This document shows, in pieces, positions 56,294-64,000 of a stretch of DNA of 64,000 nt. Numbering within the stretch: the stretch's first letter is position 1; each line of letters starts with the position of its first letter. Under the pieces are notes generated by a model. It had not been told where the DNA came from. It did not search any database and worked only from the letters and a program-made list of their open reading frames with translations. The stretch is from JAZDFP01 sp043801445 (GTDB taxonomy: Bacteria; Planctomycetota; MHYJ01; JACQXL01), in the NCBI GenBank assembly GCA_043801445.1, contig JAZDMB010000032.1:1-64000 (forward strand), read 5' to 3'. Position numbers and translations under genes: made by a program.

Positions 56294-57631
56294 ATGACAG
56301 GAAAAAATCAGGTGTTGATGGTTTTGCTATCTCTATTTATTATTTTTGGTTTTATTTCATTGTCCCTGGTTGAAGCCAAATCCAAAGAAGAAGTCTATCA
56401 GGAAAAACTTGCTCAGGTAAAAGAGGGAGATCTTAGGGGGTATTTTGATTTGGGTCTATGGTGCCAGCAGAATAAATTAGATGCTCAAGCCAAAGAGATG
56501 TTTGAGAAGATTATTGCATTGAATCCTGACCATTTCGGAGCCAGAGATAAATTAGGTTATGTTAAATACAAAAACCAATGGATTAAAAAAGATGAAATAG
56601 CCAAAGTAGATTATGAAGAAAAACTCACCAAATTAAAGGATGATGATACTAAAGGATTTTATGAATTAGGTCTATGGTGCCAGCAGAATAAATTAGAGAC
56701 TCAAGCCAAAGAGATGTTTGAGAGGGTTATTGCGCTGGACCCTGAGCATACCGGAGCCAGAGAGAAATTAGGTTACATTAAATATAAAAACAAATGGATT
56801 AAAAAAGGCGAGGAAACTAAAGCTGATTATGAGGAAAAACTCGCCAAATTAAAAGATGATGATGTTGAAGGACATTATGGATTGGGTTGTTGGTGTAAGG
56901 AAAAGAAACTGTTCTATGAAGCCCGTGACGAATTTGAAAAGGCGGTTAAATTAGATGCTAATCACCAAAAGGCGCAAAAAGAACTGGAACTTATCACTCA
57001 ACAGTTATCACCTACAGGTTTTCTCAAGAGGCCAATGGATAACTATAAGACTCATTACTGTGCGAATGTTCCCAAGCAATACGATTCAAAAAAGAAATGG
57101 CCGCTTATCATAGGTTTGCATGGCACAGGCGGGACAGGCGACATGTTCCTCAGACGGCGCTGGGAACAAATAAGTAATGAAAAAGGTTACTTGGTTATCG
57201 CACCTAGATCACCAGGTAACAATTGGGATATAAAAGATGAGGATTTCGTAATGGCATGTCTGGATGATTTCAAAAAGGATTACCAGATTGATACATCCAG
57301 AATCTATTTAACAGGTTTCTCGGGCGGTGCATCTATGGCTTTACTTTTCGGCATGAATAATTTTCAGAAATTTGCCGCCCTGGCGATGGTAGGCGGAGGC
57401 GAACAAACAGGCCCTATTAGCCCAAATACCGTGGTATTACCATTATACTTTTTAGTAGGCGAGAAAGACCAGAGCACCAAAGGTGTAGTAAAGCCGGTTA
57501 CTGAACAATTGGAACAACAGGGATTTAGCGTTAAATACGAAGAAATGCCTAATATAGGACTTGACTGGCCTGATGATACATCAAGCAAAATAATCAATTG
57601 GTTTGAATCATTACTATCTGCGGAAAAGTAA
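56294..57631 (+). CDS. secreted TPR protein with a C-terminal esterase-fold domain
   Basis: 445 residues. Signal peptide (1-28). Residues ~33-225 hold three near-identical ~65-residue TPR-like units (LGLWCQQNKLDAQAKEMFEK and copies). The C-terminal ~200 residues are an alpha/beta-hydrolase of the poly-3-hydroxybutyrate depolymerase/feruloyl esterase type: LIIGLHGTGGTGDMF (~262-276), nucleophile motif GFSGGAS (~343-349) and VGEKDQS with the acid residue. The catalytic His is normally in a GHxWP turn; here the position reads GLDWP, so the triad looks incomplete. GGAG precedes the ATG. It may therefore bind rather than hydrolyse its ligand. Confidence 0.82.
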   Translation: MTGKNQVLMVLLSLFIIFGFISLSLVEAKSKEEVYQEKLAQVKEGDLRGYFDLGLWCQQNKLDAQAKEMFEKIIALNPDHFGARDKLGYVKYKNQWIKKDEIAKVDYEEKLTKLKDDDTKGFYELGLWCQQNKLETQAKEMFERVIALDPEHTGAREKLGYIKYKNKWIKKGEETKADYEEKLAKLKDDDVEGHYGLGCWCKEKKLFYEARDEFEKAVKLDANHQKAQKELELITQQLSPTGFLKRPMDNYKTHYCANVPKQYDSKKKWPLIIGLHGTGGTGDMFLRRRWEQISNEKGYLVIAPRSPGNNWDIKDEDFVMACLDDFKKDYQIDTSRIYLTGFSGGASMALLFGMNNFQKFAALAMVGGGEQTGPISPNTVVLPLYFLVGEKDQSTKGVVKPVTEQLEQQGFSVKYEEMPNIGLDWPDDTSSKIINWFESLLSAEK

Positions 57632-57684
57632 GTGGATTTGATTTAATCTATAAGAACTATGACTTAATAGCCTTGTGAGTGGTT

Positions 57685-60129
57685 TTATCTTCTTCCAAAT
57701 TGCCAGGCTAAAAACATTTCCAATACTACAGAAGCAATCAAACTATAAAGCAGGTATTTCCAGAAATGGCTTATGGGAATATCCTGTAAATTAGCGGTGT
57801 CATCGGCTGCCGGAAACATTGTTTTATTCCCGTCAATAGAATCAAATTGAATGGTAGGTATAAATTGTTTTAGTTCTTCCAAACTGATACACCGTAAATC
57901 ACCTTCACGCGAATCCGGATTAACTGCAAAATAATGAATGTTATCTGAATCAAATTCTTTATTATCACCGGAAAGCGTGTATAATCCGGCATCTTCGGTA
58001 TTATCATAAAACAGACGAAACTGTCGCGACTCATCATTATCTTGTATTTTTTCGTCAGGGTTGATGTCGTCATCTTTTTTGCCTACTGATAAAGAATTTG
58101 AATAAGAATTTGAATCATCTTTTTTCATTGACGTAGGTAACAATGAAATAGTGCCTTTTTTAGGCAGTTTCAGCGAATAATTATTAATCTGACTTTGCTT
58201 ATTCAGCAGTAATTCTATCGGTTCTTTGACAAAAATATTTCGCGCGTTCATTTTATCGGTGAAAGTAGACAGATATAACGCTATCTGGTCAATCAACATT
58301 ACATACATCGGTTTAACAGGCATCAAATTCCATTCCGTATCAGCTGAAGTAGCGATTACAATAGTTTTTCCTCGACCATAAGATTTCTCAGCAATAAGCG
58401 GCGGTTTGTCGACAAGGGCTAAACGCGCTAAAACAGTTGTCCCAATATCTATCGGAACTGGTTGAACACCTGTTTGCCCGGAAAGGTCTGGCGGATTCTT
58501 ATCAGCGTTAGGAGATGGCAGTAATTCATAATATTGATAAATGGACAGGGCGTTAAATCGTTCCTTTAAAGATGAAAAAAAGGAAAATGCCGGATGGGCA
58601 AACTCTATCTCGCCAAATCTAATGGTTTCGTTATGAGTTTTATCACCTTTTATTTCTCCGAGCGAATAGGGCAAAAGACCGGTCCCTTCTTTATAGAGCA
58701 TCCTATTATAATTTGTTCTATCAACCTGGTCTCCTAAAAATATCAATAAGCCTCCGCCGTTTTTCACGAAATTTTCCATATTTTTCAGCCGGTCCGGAGA
58801 AATCATTTCCACGTTCGCCATAATAATTAAGGTGTATTTATCTGAATTTATCTCTTCTGAATTCAGCCATTGGGATACGGTCAAAACATCAATCAAATAA
58901 GGAGAAATGGAAAAATGAACATCTTCGTTTGACTGTACGCCATTAGAATTAAATTTAGCTTCGGCAAGTGGGGTAAGAGCGTAACGGAGGAATATGATTT
59001 CGTCATCAGACGGCTCCGCTGACGGCTTACCGTTTATTATCAAAGTATTAATCCCTTCTCTTACTGAAACTGCGTATAGCCGATCGTCATCAAGTATCAG
59101 ATTATCAGATTCTAATTCTATTTTTATCCGGTATTGACCGGGATCGTTAAATGTATAAATAAACGGCACCAGCACGGATTTATTTTGGGAAATGGTTACA
59201 TTTGAGGATGTATATATTTGTCCCTGGACCAAAAAACTTACTTTAAGGTCTTTTGTAACCGATGCTGTATCTGTAGGTGAATTTTGTGACCCGTCCCTGA
59301 CGGGGCGAGCCTCATTGAAGCTCGTATTATAACTATAATTATGAATCTCAGCATAAAAAGTAACGGGTTTTTTAGCGGTGATTACCGCCGTATCGGTATA
59401 AATCCTGCTGATTACATTATTATTATTCGAATCGCCTATTTGTATTACCTTTATTTTGCATGTTTTAATTAATTCTTGCAAGGCTTCTTTTGTCTCATTA
59501 TCCCTAATACCATTCCACGCTATTCGCTGGTTATCCGTAATTAAATAAAGTATTTTCCGTGATGAAACAGATTTACTTAATATATCCTTAACTAACAGAA
59601 ATGTCTTTGAAATATCAGTGGCATAGTCAGAAACAGTGAGATTGGCTAACTTCTTTTTAGCCTGTTCCATCTGGAACGAAGACTCGCTGATAAGTATTTC
59701 GGGCCTATCGGAAATTGTCATCAAAGAAAGTTTATCGCCTTTTTCAGGTCGTAATGATTCTATCAAACCAAGAGAAACCCTTTTCGCTTCATCCAATAGA
59801 TTAGAAAATCCCGTTCGGTAACCCATGCTGTAAGAATTATCTATAGCAATAATAAAATGAGTGTCCGATTGCGCGAGATTAGCAGAACTTTTAAGATAAG
59901 GTTTAGCTAATACAAAGGCAAAAATGACTATTATCAACATCCTTAATATTAAGAGTATCAGGTTTTCTATTTGGAGACGACGCCTGTTTTTATGAAGTGC
60001 TTTAAGAAGAAAATCCATTGCTGCCCAGCGGATTTTTTGGTAACGCCGGCGATTTAGGATATGAATAATAAGCGGTATGATCGCTGCCAAACCCAGCCAG
60101 GCAAATAAAGGATTAACAAAATTTAACAT
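57685..60129 (-). CDS. BatA/VWA-domain membrane protein
   Basis: 814 residues. The N-terminus NPLFAWLGLAAIIPLIIHIL with RRRYQKIRWAAMDFLL is the BatA N-terminal domain (helix 1), followed by helix 2 (~60-80). A VWA domain (~90-270) has the MIDAS sequence IAIDNSYSMG. The long periplasmic part (~300-780) includes a DUF4159/glutamine-amidotransferase-like segment (GGGLLIFLGDQVD), and a C-terminal helix (YLLYSLIASVVLEMFLAW) anchors it. It works in the MoxR-DUF58-Bat system, of unclear role in chaperoning or stress. Residues ~271-283 (NEARPVRDGS) come from a GC-rich palindrome. Confidence 0.88.
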   Translation of the reverse strand: MLNFVNPLFAWLGLAAIIPLIIHILNRRRYQKIRWAAMDFLLKALHKNRRRLQIENLILLILRMLIIVIFAFVLAKPYLKSSANLAQSDTHFIIAIDNSYSMGYRTGFSNLLDEAKRVSLGLIESLRPEKGDKLSLMTISDRPEILISESSFQMEQAKKKLANLTVSDYATDISKTFLLVKDILSKSVSSRKILYLITDNQRIAWNGIRDNETKEALQELIKTCKIKVIQIGDSNNNNVISRIYTDTAVITAKKPVTFYAEIHNYSYNTSFNEARPVRDGSQNSPTDTASVTKDLKVSFLVQGQIYTSSNVTISQNKSVLVPFIYTFNDPGQYRIKIELESDNLILDDDRLYAVSVREGINTLIINGKPSAEPSDDEIIFLRYALTPLAEAKFNSNGVQSNEDVHFSISPYLIDVLTVSQWLNSEEINSDKYTLIIMANVEMISPDRLKNMENFVKNGGGLLIFLGDQVDRTNYNRMLYKEGTGLLPYSLGEIKGDKTHNETIRFGEIEFAHPAFSFFSSLKERFNALSIYQYYELLPSPNADKNPPDLSGQTGVQPVPIDIGTTVLARLALVDKPPLIAEKSYGRGKTIVIATSADTEWNLMPVKPMYVMLIDQIALYLSTFTDKMNARNIFVKEPIELLLNKQSQINNYSLKLPKKGTISLLPTSMKKDDSNSYSNSLSVGKKDDDINPDEKIQDNDESRQFRLFYDNTEDAGLYTLSGDNKEFDSDNIHYFAVNPDSREGDLRCISLEELKQFIPTIQFDSIDGNKTMFPAADDTANLQDIPISHFWKYLLYSLIASVVLEMFLAWQFGRR
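59289..59324. repeat. GC-rich palindrome inside the BatA/VWA gene
   Basis: CCCGTCCCTGACGGGGCGAG followed by CCTCATTGAAGCTCG. The core CCCGTC...GACGGG matches the intergenic palindrome at 33556-33584. It adds about twelve residues to a periplasmic loop in frame. Confidence 0.6.
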
Positions 60130-60168
60130 CTATAAATGCAAAACTTTTTTGTAACCGTAATAAACAAA

Positions 60169-61062
60169 CTACCTTCTGGCTGCCCGTGTTGCTAAATAAG
60201 CACTTAAAGCCACATCTAATTTCTTGTCGGTAGTAATAAGCGTATAATCAATGCGGTTGCCCTCGCAACCTTGTCTAATGGTGTCGGTATATTCGCTGAC
60301 TGCTTTAAGGTAATCTTTTCTCAATGCCATCGGGTCTGCTGTTATTTCGGGAAATTGCTCTAAGCCTGCAAAACGGGTCAGGCTATTGAACGGAAATTTC
60401 ATTTCAAATTCATCTAAGATATGAAAAATAATTATATCTTGCCCTTTAGACTTGATTTTATTTAATCCTGCCAAAATATTATGCGGTTCATCCAAAAGGT
60501 CAGAAATAATAATAACCAACCCTTTCCGCTCCAGACGTTCTGTAATATGACCGGAAATGGATTTAAAATCTGTTTTGTTGGCAGCGTTAACCTGACTAAG
60601 ATGATTCAGAATAAGATTCAAATGCCCTTGATGACTATGCGGTGCAATAATTTCTCTGATTTCAGAGTCGAATAAAACCAAACCCACGGCATCCTGTTGC
60701 TGAATCATCAAATAACTCAGTGCAGCTGCAATATAACAAGCATACTCTAATTTACTCACGCCTGTTGAGCCATACGCCATTGATTCGGAAACATCAAAAA
60801 GAACGTGGCAGATAAGATTGGTTTCCTGTTTATATTGTTTGATATAAAGGCGGTCTGAGCGGCCGAAAACCTTCCAATCTAAATATCTCAAATCATCGCC
60901 GGCGACATATTCACGATGCGCAACAAATTCAGGGCTGACACCCCGATAAGGACTCTGATGCATTCCGGCGATATAACCTTCTACAATCAGGCGCGCTTTA
61001 AGGTCAAGCCGGCTTATTTTATTAAGCACCTGCGGGTCCAAATATTTTAGGTAATCTTTCAT
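60169..61062 (-). CDS. DUF58 domain protein
   Basis: 297 residues. The DUF58 signature DLRYLDWKVFGRSDRLYIKQ (~55-74) and a VWA-like core starting LFDVSESMAYGS (~88-99) place it with the cytoplasmic partner that couples MoxR ATPases to Bat membrane proteins. QSPYRGVSPEFVAHREYVAGD (~36-56) is typical. It overlaps the moxR-type gene by 41 bases and lies 39 bp from the BatA/VWA gene, so all three form one operon. Confidence 0.92.
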   Translation of the reverse strand: MKDYLKYLDPQVLNKISRLDLKARLIVEGYIAGMHQSPYRGVSPEFVAHREYVAGDDLRYLDWKVFGRSDRLYIKQYKQETNLICHVLFDVSESMAYGSTGVSKLEYACYIAAALSYLMIQQQDAVGLVLFDSEIREIIAPHSHQGHLNLILNHLSQVNAANKTDFKSISGHITERLERKGLVIIISDLLDEPHNILAGLNKIKSKGQDIIIFHILDEFEMKFPFNSLTRFAGLEQFPEITADPMALRKDYLKAVSEYTDTIRQGCEGNRIDYTLITTDKKLDVALSAYLATRAARR

Positions 61063-62134
61063 CTTCTAATAATTTATTTTCAGCTATCGGCGTAATCTCA
61101 ATCAATTTATCAATGATTTTGTCCGACGAAATTCCTTCAGCTTCAGCGGCAAAGTTCCTGATAATCCGATGGCGTAAAACCGGATAAACTACTTTTTTTA
61201 TATCTTCAGTCGTCACATAATAACGCCCTTGAAGAAGAGCCCTGGCCCGTGCGGTTGTTATGATGTACTGACTGGCGCGGGGCCCAGCACCCCATGACAC
61301 CCACTGTTTGATAAAATCCGGTATTTCTTCTGCCGTTTTGATATCAGCATCAGAATGTACTCTGGTCTGACGAACTAATTTTAATATGTACTTGTTGATA
61401 TAATCTGCGACGGGCACATGATTGACTATTTCTTGTAATCTTAAAATATCTTCCCTGCTTAATATTTTATCTAATTTAACATCAAAAGGTGACCGGTTAA
61501 GATTCATTATTTGTAATTCTTCATCTGACTTCGGATAATCCACTTTAATGTTAAACATAAAACGGTCTAATTGGGCCTCCGGCAAGGGGTATGTACCTTC
61601 TTGCTCAATCGGATTCTGAGTTGCCAGAACGAAAAATGGCTGTTCTAACAGATATTTATGTCCGCCGGCCGTTACTTGTAATTCCTGCATTGCCTCTAAT
61701 AGAGCGGATTGTGTTTTTGGAGGTGTGCGATTTATCTCATCTGCTAAAATTACATTCGCAAAAATAGGGCCTCGAATAAATTGCAAGCATCTTGTGCCTG
61801 AAGTGCGGTCGTCTTGGATTACATCGGTACCGGTAATATCAGATGGCATCAAATCCGGTGTGAACTGAATGCGATTGAATGACAAAGAAAGCGTTTGGGC
61901 TAAAGTTCTTACCATCAAAGTTTTGGCTAAACCGGGGACTCCCACTAACAAACAATGACCCTTGGAAAATATACATATGAGTATCTCTTCAAGAACTTTT
62001 TCCTGCCCCACAATAGCTTTTTTCATCTCATCTTTAAGTTTCTGGTAAGCATCTTTCACCCTTTTTAATGATTCTAAATCCGATTCTGATAAGGGAGAGG
62101 AATTATTTGTGTTTTTTAATTCTTTGTCTGCCAT
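61022..62134 (-). CDS. MoxR-family AAA+ ATPase
   Basis: About 370 residues. Walker A GVPGLAKTLM (~60-69), Walker B VILADEINRTPPKTQSALLE (~117-136) and sensor 1 FVLATQNPIEQEGTYPLPEA (~157-176) are all typical of MoxR/RavA proteins. These are chaperone-like ATPases that activate VWA-containing partners. The ATG at 62134 follows GGAG; a longer frame to 62221 would translate the GC-rich palindrome at 62184-62231 and is rejected. First gene of the MoxR-DUF58-BatA operon. Confidence 0.93.
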   Translation of the reverse strand: MADKELKNTNNSSPLSESDLESLKRVKDAYQKLKDEMKKAIVGQEKVLEEILICIFSKGHCLLVGVPGLAKTLMVRTLAQTLSLSFNRIQFTPDLMPSDITGTDVIQDDRTSGTRCLQFIRGPIFANVILADEINRTPPKTQSALLEAMQELQVTAGGHKYLLEQPFFVLATQNPIEQEGTYPLPEAQLDRFMFNIKVDYPKSDEELQIMNLNRSPFDVKLDKILSREDILRLQEIVNHVPVADYINKYILKLVRQTRVHSDADIKTAEEIPDFIKQWVSWGAGPRASQYIITTARARALLQGRYYVTTEDIKKVVYPVLRHRIIRNFAAEAEGISSDKIIDKLIEITPIAENKLLEDERLPKIFGPAGA

Positions 62135-62183
62135 AAGGACATATCTCCTTTCTATAACAAGTATAAATAAATGGTTCGGTAAT

Positions 62184-62231
62184 CCCGCCTGCCCGGATAT
62201 CCCCGCCCGAACGACCGTCATGTCGGGCAGG
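62184..62231. repeat. GC-rich palindromic element upstream of the MoxR gene
   Basis: CCCGCCTGCCCGGATATCCC, then CGCCCGAACGACCGTCATGTCGGGCAGG in outline; an imperfect doubled palindrome. It is followed directly by the 30-bp dispersed repeat at 62232-62261. Confidence 0.7.
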
Positions 62232-62261
62232 TTAAGCTAAATACCGAGCAAAGTCGAGGTA
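62232..62261 (-). repeat. 30-bp dispersed repeat, copy 2
   Basis: The reverse complement of 19736-19765 with about three mismatches (TTAAGCTAAATACCGAGC and on). It lies in the divergent region between the MoxR-type gene and dnaE. An AT-rich imperfect hairpin (62370-62394, TTACTTTA/TAAAGTAA) is nearby; no strong promoter for either gene is evident. Confidence 0.7.
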
Positions 62262-62441
62262 CTGATTAATCTTTTCAATCACCTTAACAAGAATAATCGG
62301 TTCTCTCGTATCTTAACCTGTTTCCATCAGGTTGCTATTATAATACCCTCATAAGTAAAAACAAATAAAACTTTACTTTAATAATAAAGTAAGTAGAATA
62401 CACTGCCTCACTACCTGTCATCATATTTCAACTGGTAAGTT

Positions 62442-64000
62442 ATGAAAAGTGATTTCGTGCATCTGCATACCCATAGCCATTATAGCTTGTTAGATGGCGC
62501 CTGCACTCTAGAGAATATAATTAACGAAGCTAAACATCAGGGAATGAGCGCCTTAGCAATTACCGACCACGGTAACCTTTTTGGAGCAATAGAATTTTAT
62601 CAAATTGCACTGAAGCATAACATCAATCCTATCGTTGGCTATGAAGCCTATATAGCCCCACGTTCTCGTAATGATAAAAAAACCACTCAACTAAGTGATG
62701 GCAAAAAAGGTTATACGGAATCAGCCTATCATCTAACCTTACTAGCCAAGAACGAAATAGGTTATCATAATCTTATCAAATTAGCCACGATTGCCTACCT
62801 TGAAGGCTTCTATCGTAAGCCCCGTATTGATAAAGAAATCCTTTCAATCCATAAAGAGGGGTTAATCGTATTAAGCGGTTGCTTGCAGTCGGAAATAGAC
62901 CAACTTCTACTGGAAGAACAATTTGATTCCGCTTTGTCCGTTGCGACACAATATCGCGATCTTTTTGGCAATGACTTTTATTTGGAATTACAACAACACG
63001 GATTAACTGAACAAACAAAGGTTATTAAAAAATTATTGGAAATCAGTCGAACAACCGGGATACCGGTTGTTGCTACAAATGATGTGCATTATCTGAAAAA
63101 AGAAGACAGTAAAGCGCACGATATCCTCCTGTGTATTTCCACTAATAAACAAGTCAAAGACCCAACACGGTTAAGATTTTCCAGTGAAGAATTTTATTTC
63201 AAATCAGCCGAGGAAATGAAACGATTATTCTCGGAGATTCCGCAGGCAATAGAAAATACCGTTACTATAGCCGAGAAATGTAATCTTTATCTGAATTTTA
63301 ATATAGAACACCTTCCCCGTTTTACTTCGCCCGACAATAAATCGTCTCTTGAATTCATAAAAGAATTGGCTGCGAAGGGCATTACAGAGCGTTATGGAAT
63401 CAAGAATGTAGAATCTACAGACCTGCCTGACGGCAAGGCAGGTTCATCTTCATCATTAGTGATACAAAGACTTAAAGAAGAACTTGATATCATAGAAAAA
63501 AAGAAACTGATTGATTATTTCTTGGTGGTGTGGGATTTTGTCAGATTTGCCCGTGAAAATAATATTTCCGTAGGACCGGGACGAGGCTCTTCGGCAGGCA
63601 GTCTATTAGCCTATGCTTTGGGAATAACTGATATTGACCCATTAAAATACGACCTCCTTTTTGAACGTTTTTTAAATCCCGGCCGACACGAACCTCCCGA
63701 TATTGATATTGATTTTAGCCAGGCCGGCCGAGATAAGGTTATTAATTATGTCCATGAAAAATACGGTCGGGAAAATGTCTCCCAGATAATTACTTTCGGC
63801 ACAATGAAAGCCCGGGCGGTTATCCGCGATGTCGGTCGCGTTATGGGAATACCTTTAACCGAAGTAGACCGTATTGCCAAAAAACTTAGCGGTATCACCT
63901 CGTTGAAAGAATCCATTAAGGGTGATCCGGAACTGAAAGATATTATTGAGAAACGAAATGATATTAAGGAACTCTTTAGTATTTCTGCCAGATTAGAAGG
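62442..64000 (+). CDS. dnaE: DNA polymerase III alpha subunit, N-terminal part (cut by window end)
   Basis: The first ~519 residues of the replicative polymerase. The PHP domain opens HLHTHSHYSLLDGACTLEN with ITDHGNLFGAIEFY following; its metal-binding residues look intact, so it may have or retain PHP-type nuclease activity. The polymerase core begins near ~345, with YFLVVWDFVRFAREN, GPGRGSSAGSLLAYALG and the catalytic Asp pair in PPDIDIDF. About residues 325-340 (TDLPDGKAGSSSS) are an extra loop encoded by a palindrome (63421-63443). The start is the first Met of the conserved sequence; the ribosome-binding site is weak. The gene continues past 64000. Confidence 0.96.
   Translation, partial: MKSDFVHLHTHSHYSLLDGACTLENIINEAKHQGMSALAITDHGNLFGAIEFYQIALKHNINPIVGYEAYIAPRSRNDKKTTQLSDGKKGYTESAYHLTLLAKNEIGYHNLIKLATIAYLEGFYRKPRIDKEILSIHKEGLIVLSGCLQSEIDQLLLEEQFDSALSVATQYRDLFGNDFYLELQQHGLTEQTKVIKKLLEISRTTGIPVVATNDVHYLKKEDSKAHDILLCISTNKQVKDPTRLRFSSEEFYFKSAEEMKRLFSEIPQAIENTVTIAEKCNLYLNFNIEHLPRFTSPDNKSSLEFIKELAAKGITERYGIKNVESTDLPDGKAGSSSSLVIQRLKEELDIIEKKKLIDYFLVVWDFVRFARENNISVGPGRGSSAGSLLAYALGITDIDPLKYDLLFERFLNPGRHEPPDIDIDFSQAGRDKVINYVHEKYGRENVSQIITFGTMKARAVIRDVGRVMGIPLTEVDRIAKKLSGITSLKESIKGDPELKDIIEKRNDIKELFSISARLE
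63421..63443. repeat. palindrome inside dnaE
   Basis: ACCTGCC (63421-63427) and GGCAGGT (63437-63443) are perfect inverted copies with a 9-base centre. They encode DLPDGKAG in frame, in the loop between the PHP domain and the polymerase palm. Confidence 0.7.

Noticed and set aside
62135..62221. N-terminal extension of the MoxR ATPase
   Set aside because: It would be encoded by the GC-rich palindrome; the ATG at 62134 follows a GGAG site.
62370..62394. Operator or terminator between the MoxR-type gene and dnaE
   Set aside because: An AT-rich imperfect hairpin of this size is expected by chance in this sequence, and no promoter hexamers are clearly placed around it.

Overview
This is one long stretch of bacterial chromosome of fairly low GC. 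It is mostly housekeeping genes, plus an accessory block at about 33.2-47.4 kb. I place it in or near the Planctomycetota with moderate confidence. The reasons are the DksA/TraR-like protein with a planctomycete-style central segment, a divergent RNase HII-like protein, the MoxR-DUF58-BatA/VWA cluster, HEAT+VWA and WD40 proteins next to housekeeping genes, and a secreted multidomain M6 protease. No 16S rRNA is present, so the assignment is inference.

Layout. 0-3.2 kb: two small uncharacterised genes, a secreted protein with 26-residue repeats, and a decayed copy of the 3' end of ffh. 3.3-12.2 kb: one 9-kb gene for a cyclic beta-1,2-glucan synthase-like enzyme. 12.6-20.8 kb (minus strand): ffh, murA, hup (with a consensus promoter and a clear terminator), an AlkD-like repair protein, queA, a HEAT+VWA protein and a seven-bladed WD40 protein. 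20.9-27.6 kb (minus): pyrD, a metallophosphoesterase, an ABC-2 permease, a split transketolase, tRNA-Phe(GAA), a nucleoside phosphorylase, an RNase HII-like protein and a small membrane protein. 27.6-33.2 kb (minus): an efflux operon with TolC, MacA, a MacB-type ATPase, a MacB-type permease and an extra outer-membrane-type protein. 33.8-47.3 kb: a secreted M6 protease, a GxxExxY gene held between inverted repeat arms, apt, a nucleotidyltransferase pair, then a minus-strand accessory module whose upstream region carries a strictly periodic array of fourteen 22-bp direct repeats, and two TPR proteins. 47.6-53.0 kb (plus): the S10 ribosomal-protein operon from S10 to L29, which then runs into dksA-lspA rather than rpsQ. 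53.7-62.1 kb: a secreted protein, bioA, a TPR+esterase-fold protein and the BatA/VWA-DUF58-MoxR cluster. From 62.4 kb: dnaE, cut by the window end.

The most unusual feature is the repeat content. One family has arms built from CACNAAGN-type units and forms hairpins; one pair of arms encloses the GxxExxY gene. A second, GC-rich palindromic family occurs between genes and also inside reading frames, apparently without breaking them (ffh, pyrD, dnaE, two TPR genes, the M6 protease, the BatA/VWA gene). This resembles the palindromic elements known inside Rickettsia proteins. A promoter-leader segment is duplicated ahead of two unrelated genes, and a partial ffh duplication brackets the 9-kb glucan synthase gene.

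The best candidates for something undescribed are the 22-bp array with its adjacent four-gene accessory module (39.3-43.1 kb) and the GxxExxY/inverted-repeat cassette with its short hairpin-only relatives. No integrase, transposase, CRISPR array or rRNA gene was recognised. All counts and alignments here were made by eye.
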